Shown one piece after another: positions 31,923-43,910 of a DNA stretch of 64,000 bases. Source of the stretch: Cellulomonas sp. Root485 (GTDB taxonomy: Bacteria; Actinomycetota; Actinomycetes; Actinomycetales; Cellulomonadaceae); NCBI RefSeq assembly GCF_001426705.1, contig NZ_LMFC01000006.1, positions 56,108-120,107 of the forward strand, read 5' to 3'. The translations under genes were made by a program, and so were the position numbers. A model generated the notes under the pieces. It ran no database searches and was not told the DNA's origin. It was given only the letters and a program-made list of their open reading frames with translations. Numbering within the stretch: the stretch's first letter is position 1; every line of letters begins with the position of its first letter.

Positions 31923-33569
31923 ATGACGCACTCCGATGTCGTGGTCGTCGGTGCGGGCCTCGCCGGGCTCGTCGCCACCGCCGAGCTCCTCGCCGCCGGC
32001 CGCCGGGTCACCCTGCTCGACGCCGAGCCCGCCGCGAGCCTGGGCGGTCAGGCGTTCTGGTCGTTCGGCGGGCTGTTCCTCGTCGACTCCCCCGAGCAGC
32101 GCCGCCTCGGGGTGAAGGACTCCGCGGAGCTGGCCCTCGCCGACTGGTTCGGGTCCGCCGACTTCGCCGACGACGGCTCGGACCGCTGGGGTCGCGCGTG
32201 GGCGGAGGGCTTCGTCGAATTCGCCGCGGGCGACCTGCGGTCGTGGCTGTACTCCCAGGGCGTGCGCTGGTTCCCGCTCGTGCAGTGGGCCGAGCGCGGC
32301 GGCTACCTCGCCGACGGGCACGGCAACTCCGTGCCGCGGTTCCACGTCACGTGGGGCACCGGCCCCGGCATCCTCGAGCCGTTCGTCCGCGCCCTGCTCG
32401 ACGGGCGTCGCGAGGGCCTGGTCGACGTGCGGTTCCGCCACCGGGTGACCGGCCTGGTGACCACCGACGGCCGGGTCACCGGGGTCCGCGGCGACGTGCT
32501 GGTCGCGGACGGCGCCGAGCGCGCGGTGCCCAGCTCGCGCGCCGTGCAGGAGCCGTTCGAGCTGTCCGCGAGCGCGGTCGTCATCGCCACGGGCGGGATC
32601 GGCGCCGACCACGACCTGGTCCGCTCGACGTGGCCCGCCTCCGCGGGCCGGCTCCCGGCACGCATGCTCTCGGGCGTCCCCGACCACGTGGACGGCTCCG
32701 GGATCGCGGCCGCGAAGGCGTCGGGCGCCGCCGTCGTGCACGAGGACCGCATGTGGCACTACCCCGAGGGCATCACCAACCACTCGCCCGTGTGGTCGAA
32801 GCACGGCATCCGGATCCTCGCCGGGCCGAGCAGCCTGTGGCTCGACGCCGACGGGCACCGGCTGCCCGCGCCGCTGTTCCCCGGCTTCGACTCCCTCGGG
32901 TCGCTGCGGCACATCACGGAGCGTGGCGACGACCACTCGTGGTTCGTGCTCGACAAGACGATCCTCGGGTCGGAGTTCGCGCTGTCCGGCTCGGAGCAGA
33001 ACCCGGACCTGACCGGCAAGGACATGAAGCTGCTGCTGGAGCGGGTCAAGCCGGGGGCGGTCGGACCGGTCGAGGCGTTCGCCGAGAAGTCGGAGGAGTT
33101 CCTCTGGGCGGACACGCCCGCGGAGCTGGCCGCCAGGATGAACGCGCTGTCCGGCTCCGACCGGATCGACGCGGACGCGCTGGAGCGCACGATCGTCGCG
33201 CGGGACCGGCAGGTGGAGACCGGTCTCGGCAAGGACCCGCAGGTCGTCGCGACCGCCATGGCCCGGCGCTACGTCGTCGACAAGCTCATCCGCGTGGCCA
33301 AGCCGCACCGGCTGCTCGACCCGTCGCACGGCCCCCTCCTTGCGGTCCGGCTCTCCGTGCTGACCCGCAAGACCCTCGGCGGCCTGCACACCGACCTCGA
33401 GGGCCGCGTGCTGCGACCCGACGGCGAGGTCCTGCCCGGCCTGTGGGCCGTCGGTGAGGCGTCCGGGTTCGGCGGCGGCGGGGTGCACGGCCACCGCGCG
33501 CTGGAGGGCACCTTCCTGGGCGGCTGCCTGTTCACGGGCCGCACCGTGGGCAGGGCGCTGGGCACCTAA
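31923..33569 (+). CDS. FAD-binding dehydrogenase, KstD/fumarate-reductase-like family
   Basis: This 548-residue flavoprotein has the N-terminal Rossmann motif VVVGAGLAGLVATAELL and SLGGQAFWSFGG. A GIGADHDL region follows AVVIATGG, and the C-terminal FAD closure reads GLWAVGEASGFGGGGVHGHRALEGTFLGG. It belongs to the FAD_binding_2 superfamily, which includes 3-ketosteroid dehydrogenases and fumarate reductases; related actinobacterial proteins are annotated only as FAD-binding dehydrogenase. ATG 31923 lies six bases after TAGAGT, indicating leaderless initiation. It stands alone between glgX and a convergent flavoprotein gene whose stop overlaps its own by four bases. The substrate is unknown. 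Confidence 0.85.
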   Translation: MTHSDVVVVGAGLAGLVATAELLAAGRRVTLLDAEPAASLGGQAFWSFGGLFLVDSPEQRRLGVKDSAELALADWFGSADFADDGSDRWGRAWAEGFVEFAAGDLRSWLYSQGVRWFPLVQWAERGGYLADGHGNSVPRFHVTWGTGPGILEPFVRALLDGRREGLVDVRFRHRVTGLVTTDGRVTGVRGDVLVADGAERAVPSSRAVQEPFELSASAVVIATGGIGADHDLVRSTWPASAGRLPARMLSGVPDHVDGSGIAAAKASGAAVVHEDRMWHYPEGITNHSPVWSKHGIRILAGPSSLWLDADGHRLPAPLFPGFDSLGSLRHITERGDDHSWFVLDKTILGSEFALSGSEQNPDLTGKDMKLLLERVKPGAVGPVEAFAEKSEEFLWADTPAELAARMNALSGSDRIDADALERTIVARDRQVETGLGKDPQVVATAMARRYVVDKLIRVAKPHRLLDPSHGPLLAVRLSVLTRKTLGGLHTDLEGRVLRPDGEVLPGLWAVGEASGFGGGGVHGHRALEGTFLGGCLFTGRTVGRALGT

Positions 33570-34930
33570 GGGGGCGGGTGCGTCCCGGTCATGACCTCGG
33601 GGGCCGGCACCGCCGGGCCATAACCGTGCCGCCGCGCCCGCAGCGCGGCCACGAGCAGCCCGGGCCGCAGCAGCAGGAGCGGTGACGCCATGAGGTGGTA
33701 GACGCGGGCGACGGTCGCCTGCGCCAGCACGTCACCGTGGCTCGTGAGCCGGTCGAGCTCCTGGGTCCACCGGCCGAGGAGCGCCTGGAGCGGCGACGGC
33801 CGGGTGTCCGCGGAGTAGCGCAGGTCGCTGCTCGTCGCGACCGCCCACGGCAGCGCGGCGACCCGCGCGAACCGGCGCAGGATCCGGCGCTCGTCACCCG
33901 CGGCGAGCCCACGACGCAGCGCGTCCCGCAGCACGAGCGCCTCGCAGGCCGCGACCGTGACGCCCTGCCCGTACACGGGGTTGAACGCGCAGAGCGCGTC
34001 GCCGACCACGAGCAGGCCGGGCGGCCAGTCGCGCACCCGCTCGTAGTGGTGCCGGCGGTTGCCCGTCTGGCGGTGCACGACCACGTCCCCCTCGGGGGTG
34101 CCGGCGCGCGCGAGCTGCGCGACGGCGTCGTGCCGCAGCCCGTCGAGGAACCGGGTGAAGCCCTCGGCGTCGCGCGGTGGCCGCAGGTCGCCGGCGCCGA
34201 TCGCGCCGACCAGCCAGCGCCCGTCCTCGACGGGCAGGGCGATGCCTCCCGCGGGGTCACGGGGGGTCTGGAGCACGACGACGCCCGGCGGCCCGACCTC
34301 GACCCCGTCCATGGCGTACCGGCGGGCCGCGTAGCCGATGTGGGCGTCCACCTCGGAGACCTCGGCCGCCCGGACCCCGGCGGCGGCGAGCCACACGGGC
34401 AGGCGCGAGGACCGGCCGGTCGCGTCGACGAGGAGGTCGGCGGGGAGCGTCAGACCGGCGCTCTCCACCCACCAGGCCGGCTCGTCGGGTCCCGCACCGC
34501 GGCGGACCCGCTGCACGCGCACGCCGTCGCGCACCAGGACGCCGGGCAGCGCCCGCACCCGCTCCAGCACCAGGTGCTCGACGAGGGGGCGCGTGGCGGA
34601 CAGCAGCGGGAACTGTCGCCGCCCGGTCGGGCCCCAGCCGAACTCACCGAGCCAGGCGAGGTCGCCGCTGTCGAACGAGACCGCACCCGCCGCCTGCATC
34701 TCGGCCCGGAACCCCGGGAGCAGCTCCTCGACCGCCAGCAGACCGCGGTGGAGGTAGACGTGCAGCAGCCGTCCCTGCGGCACCCCGGGCCGCGCGGCCG
34801 GTGCGGTGGGCAGCACGTCACGTTCGACGAGGGTGACCGTGCGCCCGGGGGCTGCTGCTGCCGCGGCGGCGAAGGCGCCGGCGAGTCCCGCGCCGAGCAC
34901 CACGACCCGGCTCGGCCGCCGTCGTGCCAT
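33566..34930 (-). CDS. FAD-dependent oxidoreductase (geranylgeranyl reductase/monooxygenase-like)
   Basis: This 454-residue protein has the N-terminal dinucleotide motif VVVLGAGLAGAFAAAAAAA and VTLVERD. A middle ADLLVDATGRSSRLPVWL follows, then the second FAD motif VVGDALCAFNPVYGQGVTVAACEA, typical of the p-hydroxybenzoate hydroxylase / geranylgeranyl reductase superfamily. ATG 34930 follows a strong GGAGGGGG site. It is divergent from glgE, with 133 bases between, and convergent with the KstD-like gene. It probably reduces or hydroxylates a lipid or aromatic compound, but no partner gene suggests which. Confidence 0.82.
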   Translation of the reverse strand: MARRRPSRVVVLGAGLAGAFAAAAAAAPGRTVTLVERDVLPTAPAARPGVPQGRLLHVYLHRGLLAVEELLPGFRAEMQAAGAVSFDSGDLAWLGEFGWGPTGRRQFPLLSATRPLVEHLVLERVRALPGVLVRDGVRVQRVRRGAGPDEPAWWVESAGLTLPADLLVDATGRSSRLPVWLAAAGVRAAEVSEVDAHIGYAARRYAMDGVEVGPPGVVVLQTPRDPAGGIALPVEDGRWLVGAIGAGDLRPPRDAEGFTRFLDGLRHDAVAQLARAGTPEGDVVVHRQTGNRRHHYERVRDWPPGLLVVGDALCAFNPVYGQGVTVAACEALVLRDALRRGLAAGDERRILRRFARVAALPWAVATSSDLRYSADTRPSPLQALLGRWTQELDRLTSHGDVLAQATVARVYHLMASPLLLLRPGLLVAALRARRHGYGPAVPAPEVMTGTHPPP

Positions 34931-35063
34931 GGGTCCCCCTCCCACGTCGCCGTCCCGGCACAGTCTTCCTCGTGACGCGCGCGACGTCGCCACCCCGGGG
35001 CTTCTCGTTGCGCGACGGCGCTCCAGATGCCCCCGACCTGGACCTACGGATAGGTTCGGGAGC

Positions 35064-37081
35064 GTGACGATTCGCCCCGTGCCCCTCGGCACCTCTGTCG
35101 GACGTATCCCCGTCGTCGATGTCTCCCCCGTGGCCGAGGCAGGCCGGTTCCCCGCCAAGGCCGTGGTCGGTGAAGCGGTGCCCGTCCGGGCGACCGTCTT
35201 CCGCGAAGGACACGACGCCGTCGCAGCGACGGCGGTGCTGACCGACCCGTCCGGCGTCGACCGCGCGAGTGCCCGGATGGTCGACATCGCGCCCGGTCTG
35301 GACCGCTACGAGGCCCGCCTGGTGCCGACGAGCACAGGCGACTGGACGTTCCGGGTCGAGGGCTGGTCGGACCCGTACGGCACGTGGGTGCACGACGCCA
35401 CGATCAAGGTCGAGGCCGGCGTCGACGTGGAGCTGATGCTCGCCGAGGGTGCCCTGCTGCTCGAGCGTGCGGCGGCGCGCACGGGTGCCGACGCGATGTC
35501 GAAGTCGGCGGCCCGGGTCCTCACGGACGCCGTCATGGGGCTGCGCGACATCCGCGACACCCCCCAGGAGCGCCTCGGGGCCGGGCTGTCCGGCAAGGTG
35601 CACGCGGCGCTGGCGGAGCACCCGCTGCGCGACTCGGTGACCCGCTCGCCGGCGTACCCGCTGACCGTCGACCGTCCGCTCGCCCTCGCGGGGTCCTGGT
35701 ACGAGCTGTTCCCCCGCTCGCAGGGCGCCAAGTACGACCCCGCGGCCGGGAAGTGGGTGTCGGGGACCCTGCGCACGGCGGCGCTCGACCTGCCGCGGAT
35801 CGCGGGCATGGGGTTCGACGTCGTCTACCTGACGCCCGTCCACCCCATCGGCGAGACGTACCGCAAGGGCCCCAACAACTCCCTGTTCGCCGACCTGGGC
35901 GACCCGGGCTCCCCGTACGCGATCGGCTCCCCGGCGGGCGGGCACGACGCGATCGAGCCGACGCTGGGCACGTTCGACGACTTCGACGCGTTCGTCGCCG
36001 CGGCGCGGGACCTGGGCATGGAGGTGGCGCTCGACATCGCGCTGCAGTGCTCCCCCGACCACCCGTGGGTGACTGAGCACCCGGAGTGGTTCACCACGCG
36101 GGCCGACGGCACGATCGCGTACGCGGAGAACCCGCCGAAGAAGTACCAGGACATCTACCCGCTGAACTTCGACAACGACCCCGAGGGCATCTACACCGAG
36201 ATCCGTCGGGTCCTGCAGGTGTGGATCGACCACGGGGTGACGCTGTTCCGCGTCGACAACCCGCACACGAAGCCGCTCGACTTCTGGGCGCGGATCCTCG
36301 AGTCGGTGCGCGCCGAGCACCCCGAGGTGATCTTCCTGTCCGAGGCGTTCACGCGGCCGGCGATGATGCAGACGCTCGCCAAGATCGGCTTCCACCAGTC
36401 GTACACGTACTTCACGTGGCGGAACACGAAGGACGAGATCACCGAGTACCTGGCGGAGGTCTCGGGCGAGCAGGGCGCGTGGATGCGGCCCAGCTTCTGG
36501 CCGACGACGCACGACATCCTGCCGCCGTACCTGCAGGCCACGGGCGTGCGCGGCTTCGCGGTCCGGGCGGTGCTGGCTGCGCTGGGGGCGCCGACGTGGG
36601 GCATCTACTCGGGCTACGAGCTGGTCGAGGACGTGCCGCGACCGGGCGTGGACGAGCAGATCGACAACGAGAAGTACGAGTTCAAGCCCCGTGACTGGTC
36701 GAAGGCCGACGCCATCGGCATCAACCTGCTGCTCGGCCGCCTCAACGAGCTGCGGCACGCCCACCCGGCGCTGCGCCAGCTGCGCAACCTGCGCGTGCTC
36801 CCCACGTCGGACGACGCTCTGGTCGCCTTCGCCAAGCACCTCGACGCCGAGCACTCCCCGACGGGCCGCGCCGACACCATCGTCGTGATCGTCAACCTCG
36901 ACCCGTGGAACGCCCGTGGTGGCACCGTCACGCTCGACCTGCACGCGTTCGGTCTGGACCCGGGGCGGCCGGTGGTCGCCCACGACGTGCTGTCCAACGA
37001 GACGTACGAGTGGGGGCAGTCGGTCTACGTCCGGCTCGACCCGATGGTCCGCGCCGCGCACGTGGTGAACCTGGTGGCGCC

Positions 37082-37085
<4 letters not shown>
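35064..37085 (+). CDS. glgE: Maltosyltransferase GlgE (alpha-1,4-glucan:maltose-1-phosphate maltosyltransferase)
   Basis: This 673-residue GH13_3 enzyme extends alpha-glucan with maltose from maltose 1-phosphate. It has an N-terminal beta domain (IPVVDVSPVAEAGRFPAKAVVGE is characteristic), a helical insert, and the catalytic barrel with DVVYLTPVHPIGETYRKGPNN. The nucleophile is Asp398 in LFRVDNPHTKP and the general acid Glu427 in FLSEAFTRP; their spacing of 29 equals that of Streptomyces GlgE. GTG 35064 lies seven bases after TAGGTT, so initiation looks leaderless. It is the first gene of the coupled glgE-treS-mak operon. GlgE works as a dimer in the cytoplasm. Confidence 0.98.
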
Positions 37086-38844
<1,759 letters not shown>

Positions 38845-38848
<4 letters not shown>

Positions 38849-40095
38849 GCCTGATCGCCCGCCCGTCCCCCGACGACGCGCGCCTGCTCGACGTCCTGCG
38901 GGACTGGCTGCCGACGCGGCGCTGGTTCCCCGCCAAGGGCGCGAGCACGGCGCTCTCGACGGTGGGCTCGTTCGCGCTCGCCGACGACGTCACGGTCCTG
39001 CTGGTCCGCGCGCGGGCGGGGTCCATCGACGCCGTGCTCCAGGTGCCGCTGGTGCTGGTGGACAGCGCCGACGACGACGCGATCGGTGTCCTGGACGGTC
39101 GCAGCGTCCTGGACGGGGCCGGACGTCCGGAGTTCCTGCGTGCCTGGCTGGCGATCGCCGACGGACCCGGGGCCGACGTCGACGTCTCCGCGGCCCGCGT
39201 CGTCACCGGCGAGCAGTCCAACACCTCCGTGATCCTGCCCGGCGCCCAGCCGGGCATCCTCAAGGTGCTGCGCGCCGTCGCCGCCGGTGAGAACCCCGAC
39301 GTCGACGTCCCGCGCCACCTGGTCGCGGTCGGCTGGCAACACGTCCCGGCGCCGCTCGCGTGGCTCCAGGGGCAGTGGCCCGGACCGGACGGCGCCCTCG
39401 TGACGGGTTACCTCGGCGTGCTCGCGTCGTTCGTCGACGCCGCCGAGGACGGGTTCGAGCTCGCCTGCGCGTACGCGGCGCGGGGCGAGTCGTTCGCCGC
39501 GCCGGCCACCGACCTGGGCGCGATCACGGCGAGCATGCACACGGCCCTCGTGTCGGCGTACGGCGTCGACGCGTCGGACCAGGGGCCGCAGGACGTCGCC
39601 CGGGCCGTGGCCGCACGCTTCTCGTGGGCGCTGTCGGCGGTCCCCTCGCTGTCCCGGTTCGCCGACGGCGTCGCGGGCGTCGTCGAGCAGGTCCGGGGGC
39701 TGCCGTCGGCTCCCCCGCGGCAACGCGTGCACGGCGACCTGCACCTCGGGCAGGTGCTCCGGTCGCACGACACCTGGTTCATCATGGACTTCGAGGGTGA
39801 GCCGCTGGCCCCGCTGGAGCAGCGCACGCGTCCCGACCTCGCGCTGCGGGACCTCGCCGGGTTGCTGCGCTCGGTCGACTACGCCGCCGCCGTCGGGGGG
39901 CTCACGGGTGCCGACGCCGCCGCCTGGACGTCCGACGCCCGGGACGGGCTGCTGCGCGGTTACGGCGGCGGTGACCAGACCCTGCTGCGCGCCCTCGAGC
40001 TGGACAAGACGCTCTACGAGGCCGTGTACGAGTCCCGCAACCGGCCGACGTGGCTGCCGATCCCGATCGCGGGGCTGGAGCGGCTGACGGCCTGA
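38845..40095 (+). CDS. mak: Maltokinase (Mak/Pep2)
   Basis: This 416-residue kinase phosphorylates maltose with ATP to maltose 1-phosphate, the GlgE donor. It has the N-terminal cap (LRDWLPTRRWFPAKG is typical of Mak and Pep2), TGEQSNTSVIL, then a eukaryotic-like kinase lobe with the catalytic VHGDLHLGQVL and the metal-binding IMDFEGEPLAPLEQR. It ends in YEAVYESRNRPTWLPIPI. GTG 38845 overlaps treS by four bases. It is the last gene of the operon; the next gene begins 117 bases later with its own ribosome-binding site. Confidence 0.97.
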
Positions 40096-40211
40096 CCGCC
40101 GCTCGGGTGACGCCCTAGGTGCGTGTGGGTGCGGACGGGCACAATCACTGCACCACGCAGCGCCCGGACCTCGGACCGCCGTGTCGACGAGGGACGGCGA
40201 AGGGGCTGGAC

Positions 40212-43200
40212 GTGCTCGAAGGTCTGCGGCGGTCGTTGGGCAAGGACGCACCCCCGAAGGCGCTGGTCGACGCGCTGACCGCGCTGAAGGCGTGCGAGCA
40301 GCCGGCGGACCTGTACGCCCGCGCGCTCGCCTACGTCGACCGGGGTGACGGTGCGGAGCTGCTGATGGAGCTCCAGCCGTCGGACGACGTCGTGCCGTTC
40401 CACGCCCTCAACGTCCTGGCGAACCTGCACCCCTGGGACGCCGCCCTCGACGACACGATCGACGCGGCGCTCACCGGCTGGTCCGTGCAGCAGAGTGCGG
40501 ACGCGTGGCGGGCGCTCGTCGCGCGGCCCGAGCAGGTGGACGCCGACCGCTGGGTGCGCCTGCTGCGGCTGGTTGCCGCACTCGTCCCCGCCGGCCGGCA
40601 GCCGGAGCTCGGCTCGCCACCGTGGCTCGGCGTGCTCGTCCGCCTGTGGACCTGGTACGACCCGATCTTCGAGGCGAAGCCCCGGCGTGCCGCGCGCTGG
40701 TCGACGGCGCTGGTCGAGCAGCTCGTCGTCGCGGCCGGTGTCCCCGCGGACGCGGCTCCGGTGCTCGTGGTACAGGCGGTCCTGACCCTCGACACCTCCA
40801 CCTACGGCCACCCGATGGTCCAGCCCGCGGAGATGGCAGGCGTCCCGGACTACCTCCGCCTGCACGCCGACGCCGTCCGCGCCGCCGTCCCCGACCTCAC
40901 GCTGCAGGCCAGGCAGGGACTCGTCCGCGTCCTGGCGACCGACCCGGCGCTCGTCGCGCTGTTCGCACCCGAGATCACGGCCCTGGTCGCGGGTAGCTCC
41001 AAGGACGTGCGGTCCGCGGCGATCGGTCTGCTGGAGACCGCACCCGTCGGGTTGCGCTCCAGGGTTCTCGGCCAGGCGCTGACGTCGGTACCGCTCACGG
41101 CCGTCCCGTCGGTGGTCGAGCCGCTGCTGGCGCTCGAGGCCGAGGGCCGCGCCGCCATCGAGGAGGCGATCGCACGCTCGACGACCACGCGCCGGTCCGA
41201 CGTCCTGCGCGCCGCCCTCGATCGCGCCGCGATCATCGACGACGCCCCCGCTCCGGACGGCGTCGTCCCGACCCCGCCGTGGCAGCCGGTGCCGGACGCC
41301 CGGATCGACGAGGACGCCACGGTGTCCCTGCTCGTCGCGTCGCTCGCCCAGCTCCGCCGGCAGCAGCAGGAGCACCTGGCCAGCGCCGACGCGGACCGGT
41401 CCGACGCCCGCGAGCAGCGCTGGGCGAAGGAGAACCGCCAACGGCTGGCCAGGTACCTGCAGCAGATCGACGCCGTCACGCCCGCGGACGTGCGCGGCGT
41501 GGTCCGCCACATCGACGGACGCGGACCTGTACCGACCAAGGCCACGCTCTCCGTGCTCGAGAACCAGCAGATCTGGGTGCCGGTCACCGGACTGCCGCTG
41601 CGTGCCGCGATGCGGTGGGCGCTGCTCAGCACGAGCCGTGGGCACGGCCAGTGGTGGGTGGTGGAGCACCTGTCGGCGACCGACCCCCGGGAGACCGACC
41701 TGCGGGTGATCGCGGACGCGTGGGCCTCGCTGGGCGTCGACCCGGAGCTGCTCGTCGCCGAGCTCGCGTTCGGTTGGGGCTACCTGACCCTCGACCCCGA
41801 GAACGTCTGGCCCTGGTTCGCCGAGCACCCGGCGGCGCTGGAGGCGGCCCTGGGGGTGCGGTCCTCGCTGGGGTCCCTCGGCGACGACTCGGTCGGACGC
41901 GCCCTGCAGATCCTCGGCTCGTTCCCCACCCTGCCCGCGCCGCTCGTCCCCGCGATCGCCTCGCTCGCCACGGGCACGGGCAAGACGCACCGTCGCGCCG
42001 CCCAGCGGCTGCTCGAGCAGCACGCTGCCGCCGTCCCGCTGGCGGTCCACTCCCTGACGGCGAGCAACGGCGACGTGCGAGCAGCCGCCGCGACGTGGCT
42101 CGGGCAGATCGGTGACCCGGCCGGGATCGAGCCCCTGCGGGCGCTGATCGGCAAGGAGAAGCGGGAGAACGTCCGCGCGACGGCACTGAGCGCGGTCGCG
42201 CTGCTCGGTGAGGACGTCTCCACGTTCCTGACGCCCGAGGTCCTCGCCGCCGAGGCCGCGACGGGCTTGCGCGCCAAGCCGCCGGCGGGCCTCGACTGGT
42301 TCCCGTTCGACCGCCTCCCCGAGTGCCGGTGGGCCGGCGACGGCTCCGTGGTCCCGGCCGACGTGCTGCGCTGGTGGGTGCACCTCGCGGTGCGCCTCAA
42401 GGACCCGCTCGGCGCCGGGCTGGTCCCCCGCTACGTGTCCCTGCTGACACCGGAGAGCCGGCACGCGCTGGGGACGTTCGTGCTGGGGTCGTGGATCGCG
42501 CAGGACACCGCACAGGTGCCGGACGCGCAGGCGCGCGACCGTGCCGCCGCCGAGGCACCGGCGACGCTGGCGCAGCACCACGCGTGGGCGAAGCAGATGC
42601 CCGAGTACTACGGGCAGTTCGCGTCGCTGACCCTCGAGGACATGACCGAGCAGCTCCGACGCGCGTACGGCGCGGAGTACCTGGGGTCGGCGATCGCGTC
42701 GAAGGGCGTGCTCGCCCTCGCGGCGGGGACCGACGGGCCTCAGGCGGTCAAGGCGGTCCAGGCGTACGCGAAGGACCACGGTCGGCGCCGCTCGCAGCTC
42801 GAGTCGCTCGTGGTGCTGCTCTCGGCGATCGACGAGCCGGCCACCGTGCAGTACCTGCTGAGCGTCTCCCGCCGGTTCAAGCAGGCGTCGATCCAGGAGC
42901 GCGCGCGAGTGCTGGTCGAGGAGCTGGCCGAGCGCAAGGGCTGGTCGGCGGACCAGCTCGCCGATCGCACCATCCCCACCGCGGGGTTCGACGACACCGG
43001 GGTGCTGGTGCTCGACTACGGGCCGCGCGCGTTCACGGCCCGGATGACCCCGACGTTCAGCCTGGAGCTGTCCGGCCCCGACGGGGCGGTGGTCAAGGGT
43101 CTCCCGCCTGCGCGGTCGGACGACGACGCCGAGCTCGTCACGGCCGCCAAGGCGCAGCTGACCGCGGCCCGGTCGGGCCTCAAGCAGGTGGTGACCCTGC

Positions 43201-43910
43201 AGACCCAGCGGCTCTACGAGGCCATGTGCGTGGGCCGGACGTGGCCGGCCGCCGAGTGGTCCGAGTTCCTGCTCGGTCACCCGGTGGTCTCCCGCCTCGT
43301 CGGCACCCTCGTCTGGGTGGAGAACCCCGGCCCGGGCGCCCGCCTGTTCCGCCCGACGCCCGACGGCGCGCTGGTGGACGCCGAGGACGACGACGTGGTG
43401 CTGGCCCCGGACGCGGTCGTCGCGCTGGCGCACGCGGCCACCATGAGCGCGGACGAGGTCGCCGCCTGGCGCGCCCACCTCGCCGACTACGCGGTGCTCC
43501 CCCGGTTCGACCAGCTCGCGTCGAGCGTGCCCCCCTACCCCGAGGGTGCGGCCGAGATCGACGACCGCCGCGGCTGGCTGACCGACACGTTCACGGTGCG
43601 AGGGCGAGCCACGAAGCGCGGCTACCAGCGCGGCCCGGCGGAGGACGGGGGCTGGTTCTGCACCTACACCAAGTCGTTCGCGAGCGCCGGCCTGGACGTC
43701 GTCATCGAGTTCACCGGGAACACCCTCCCCGAGGAGAATGTCGCTGCCGCCGTCCGTGCGCTGACGTTCCGCGCCACGTCGCGGCGGCGCAGCGACGTCG
43801 CGCTCGCCGAGGTGCCGCCGGTGCTCCTGGCCGAGGCCTACGCCGACTACCTGCACGTCGCCGCCGGCGGCTCGTTCGACGCGGACTGGGAGAAGAAGTG
43901 CCAGTGGTAG
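40212..43910 (+). CDS. Giant DUF5724/DUF4132 (HEAT-repeat) protein, YehI-like
   Basis: This 1232-residue protein has no signal peptide or membrane helix. Most of it is Ala/Leu-rich helical repeats resembling HEAT/armadillo units (for example LTASNGDVRAAAATWLGQIG and IGKEKRENVRATALSAVALLG). The C-terminal 250 residues fit DUF4132, with GYQRGPAEDGGWFCTYTKSF and VVIEFTGNTLPEENVA. Size and domain order match E. coli YehI, a member of the MolR-like family without a settled function. GTG 40212 follows GAAGGGG by seven bases. It overlaps the MoxR-type gene start by 7-13 bases and opens the five-gene operon. It is likely a scaffold or the client-selecting subunit (inference). The WGR domain of MolR relatives is not apparent. 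Confidence 0.85.
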   Translation: MLEGLRRSLGKDAPPKALVDALTALKACEQPADLYARALAYVDRGDGAELLMELQPSDDVVPFHALNVLANLHPWDAALDDTIDAALTGWSVQQSADAWRALVARPEQVDADRWVRLLRLVAALVPAGRQPELGSPPWLGVLVRLWTWYDPIFEAKPRRAARWSTALVEQLVVAAGVPADAAPVLVVQAVLTLDTSTYGHPMVQPAEMAGVPDYLRLHADAVRAAVPDLTLQARQGLVRVLATDPALVALFAPEITALVAGSSKDVRSAAIGLLETAPVGLRSRVLGQALTSVPLTAVPSVVEPLLALEAEGRAAIEEAIARSTTTRRSDVLRAALDRAAIIDDAPAPDGVVPTPPWQPVPDARIDEDATVSLLVASLAQLRRQQQEHLASADADRSDAREQRWAKENRQRLARYLQQIDAVTPADVRGVVRHIDGRGPVPTKATLSVLENQQIWVPVTGLPLRAAMRWALLSTSRGHGQWWVVEHLSATDPRETDLRVIADAWASLGVDPELLVAELAFGWGYLTLDPENVWPWFAEHPAALEAALGVRSSLGSLGDDSVGRALQILGSFPTLPAPLVPAIASLATGTGKTHRRAAQRLLEQHAAAVPLAVHSLTASNGDVRAAAATWLGQIGDPAGIEPLRALIGKEKRENVRATALSAVALLGEDVSTFLTPEVLAAEAATGLRAKPPAGLDWFPFDRLPECRWAGDGSVVPADVLRWWVHLAVRLKDPLGAGLVPRYVSLLTPESRHALGTFVLGSWIAQDTAQVPDAQARDRAAAEAPATLAQHHAWAKQMPEYYGQFASLTLEDMTEQLRRAYGAEYLGSAIASKGVLALAAGTDGPQAVKAVQAYAKDHGRRRSQLESLVVLLSAIDEPATVQYLLSVSRRFKQASIQERARVLVEELAERKGWSADQLADRTIPTAGFDDTGVLVLDYGPRAFTARMTPTFSLELSGPDGAVVKGLPPARSDDDAELVTAAKAQLTAARSGLKQVVTLQTQRLYEAMCVGRTWPAAEWSEFLLGHPVVSRLVGTLVWVENPGPGARLFRPTPDGALVDAEDDDVVLAPDAVVALAHAATMSADEVAAWRAHLADYAVLPRFDQLASSVPPYPEGAAEIDDRRGWLTDTFTVRGRATKRGYQRGPAEDGGWFCTYTKSFASAGLDVVIEFTGNTLPEENVAAAVRALTFRATSRRRSDVALAEVPPVLLAEAYADYLHVAAGGSFDADWEKKCQW

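Noticed and set aside
40014..43856. A long open frame antisense to the DUF4132 gene, and similar long antisense frames at 15228-19145 (+) and 54032-57205 (-)
   Set aside because: They shadow genes with clear domains on the other strand, have Arg/His/Gly-rich compositions typical of GC-driven antisense frames, and lack starts with ribosome-binding sites.
43881..43910. A frameshift joining the DUF4132 and MoxR genes
   Set aside because: The DUF4132 frame ends in a normal stop at 43910 right after its domain, and the MoxR start overlaps it, as at the other operon junctions.
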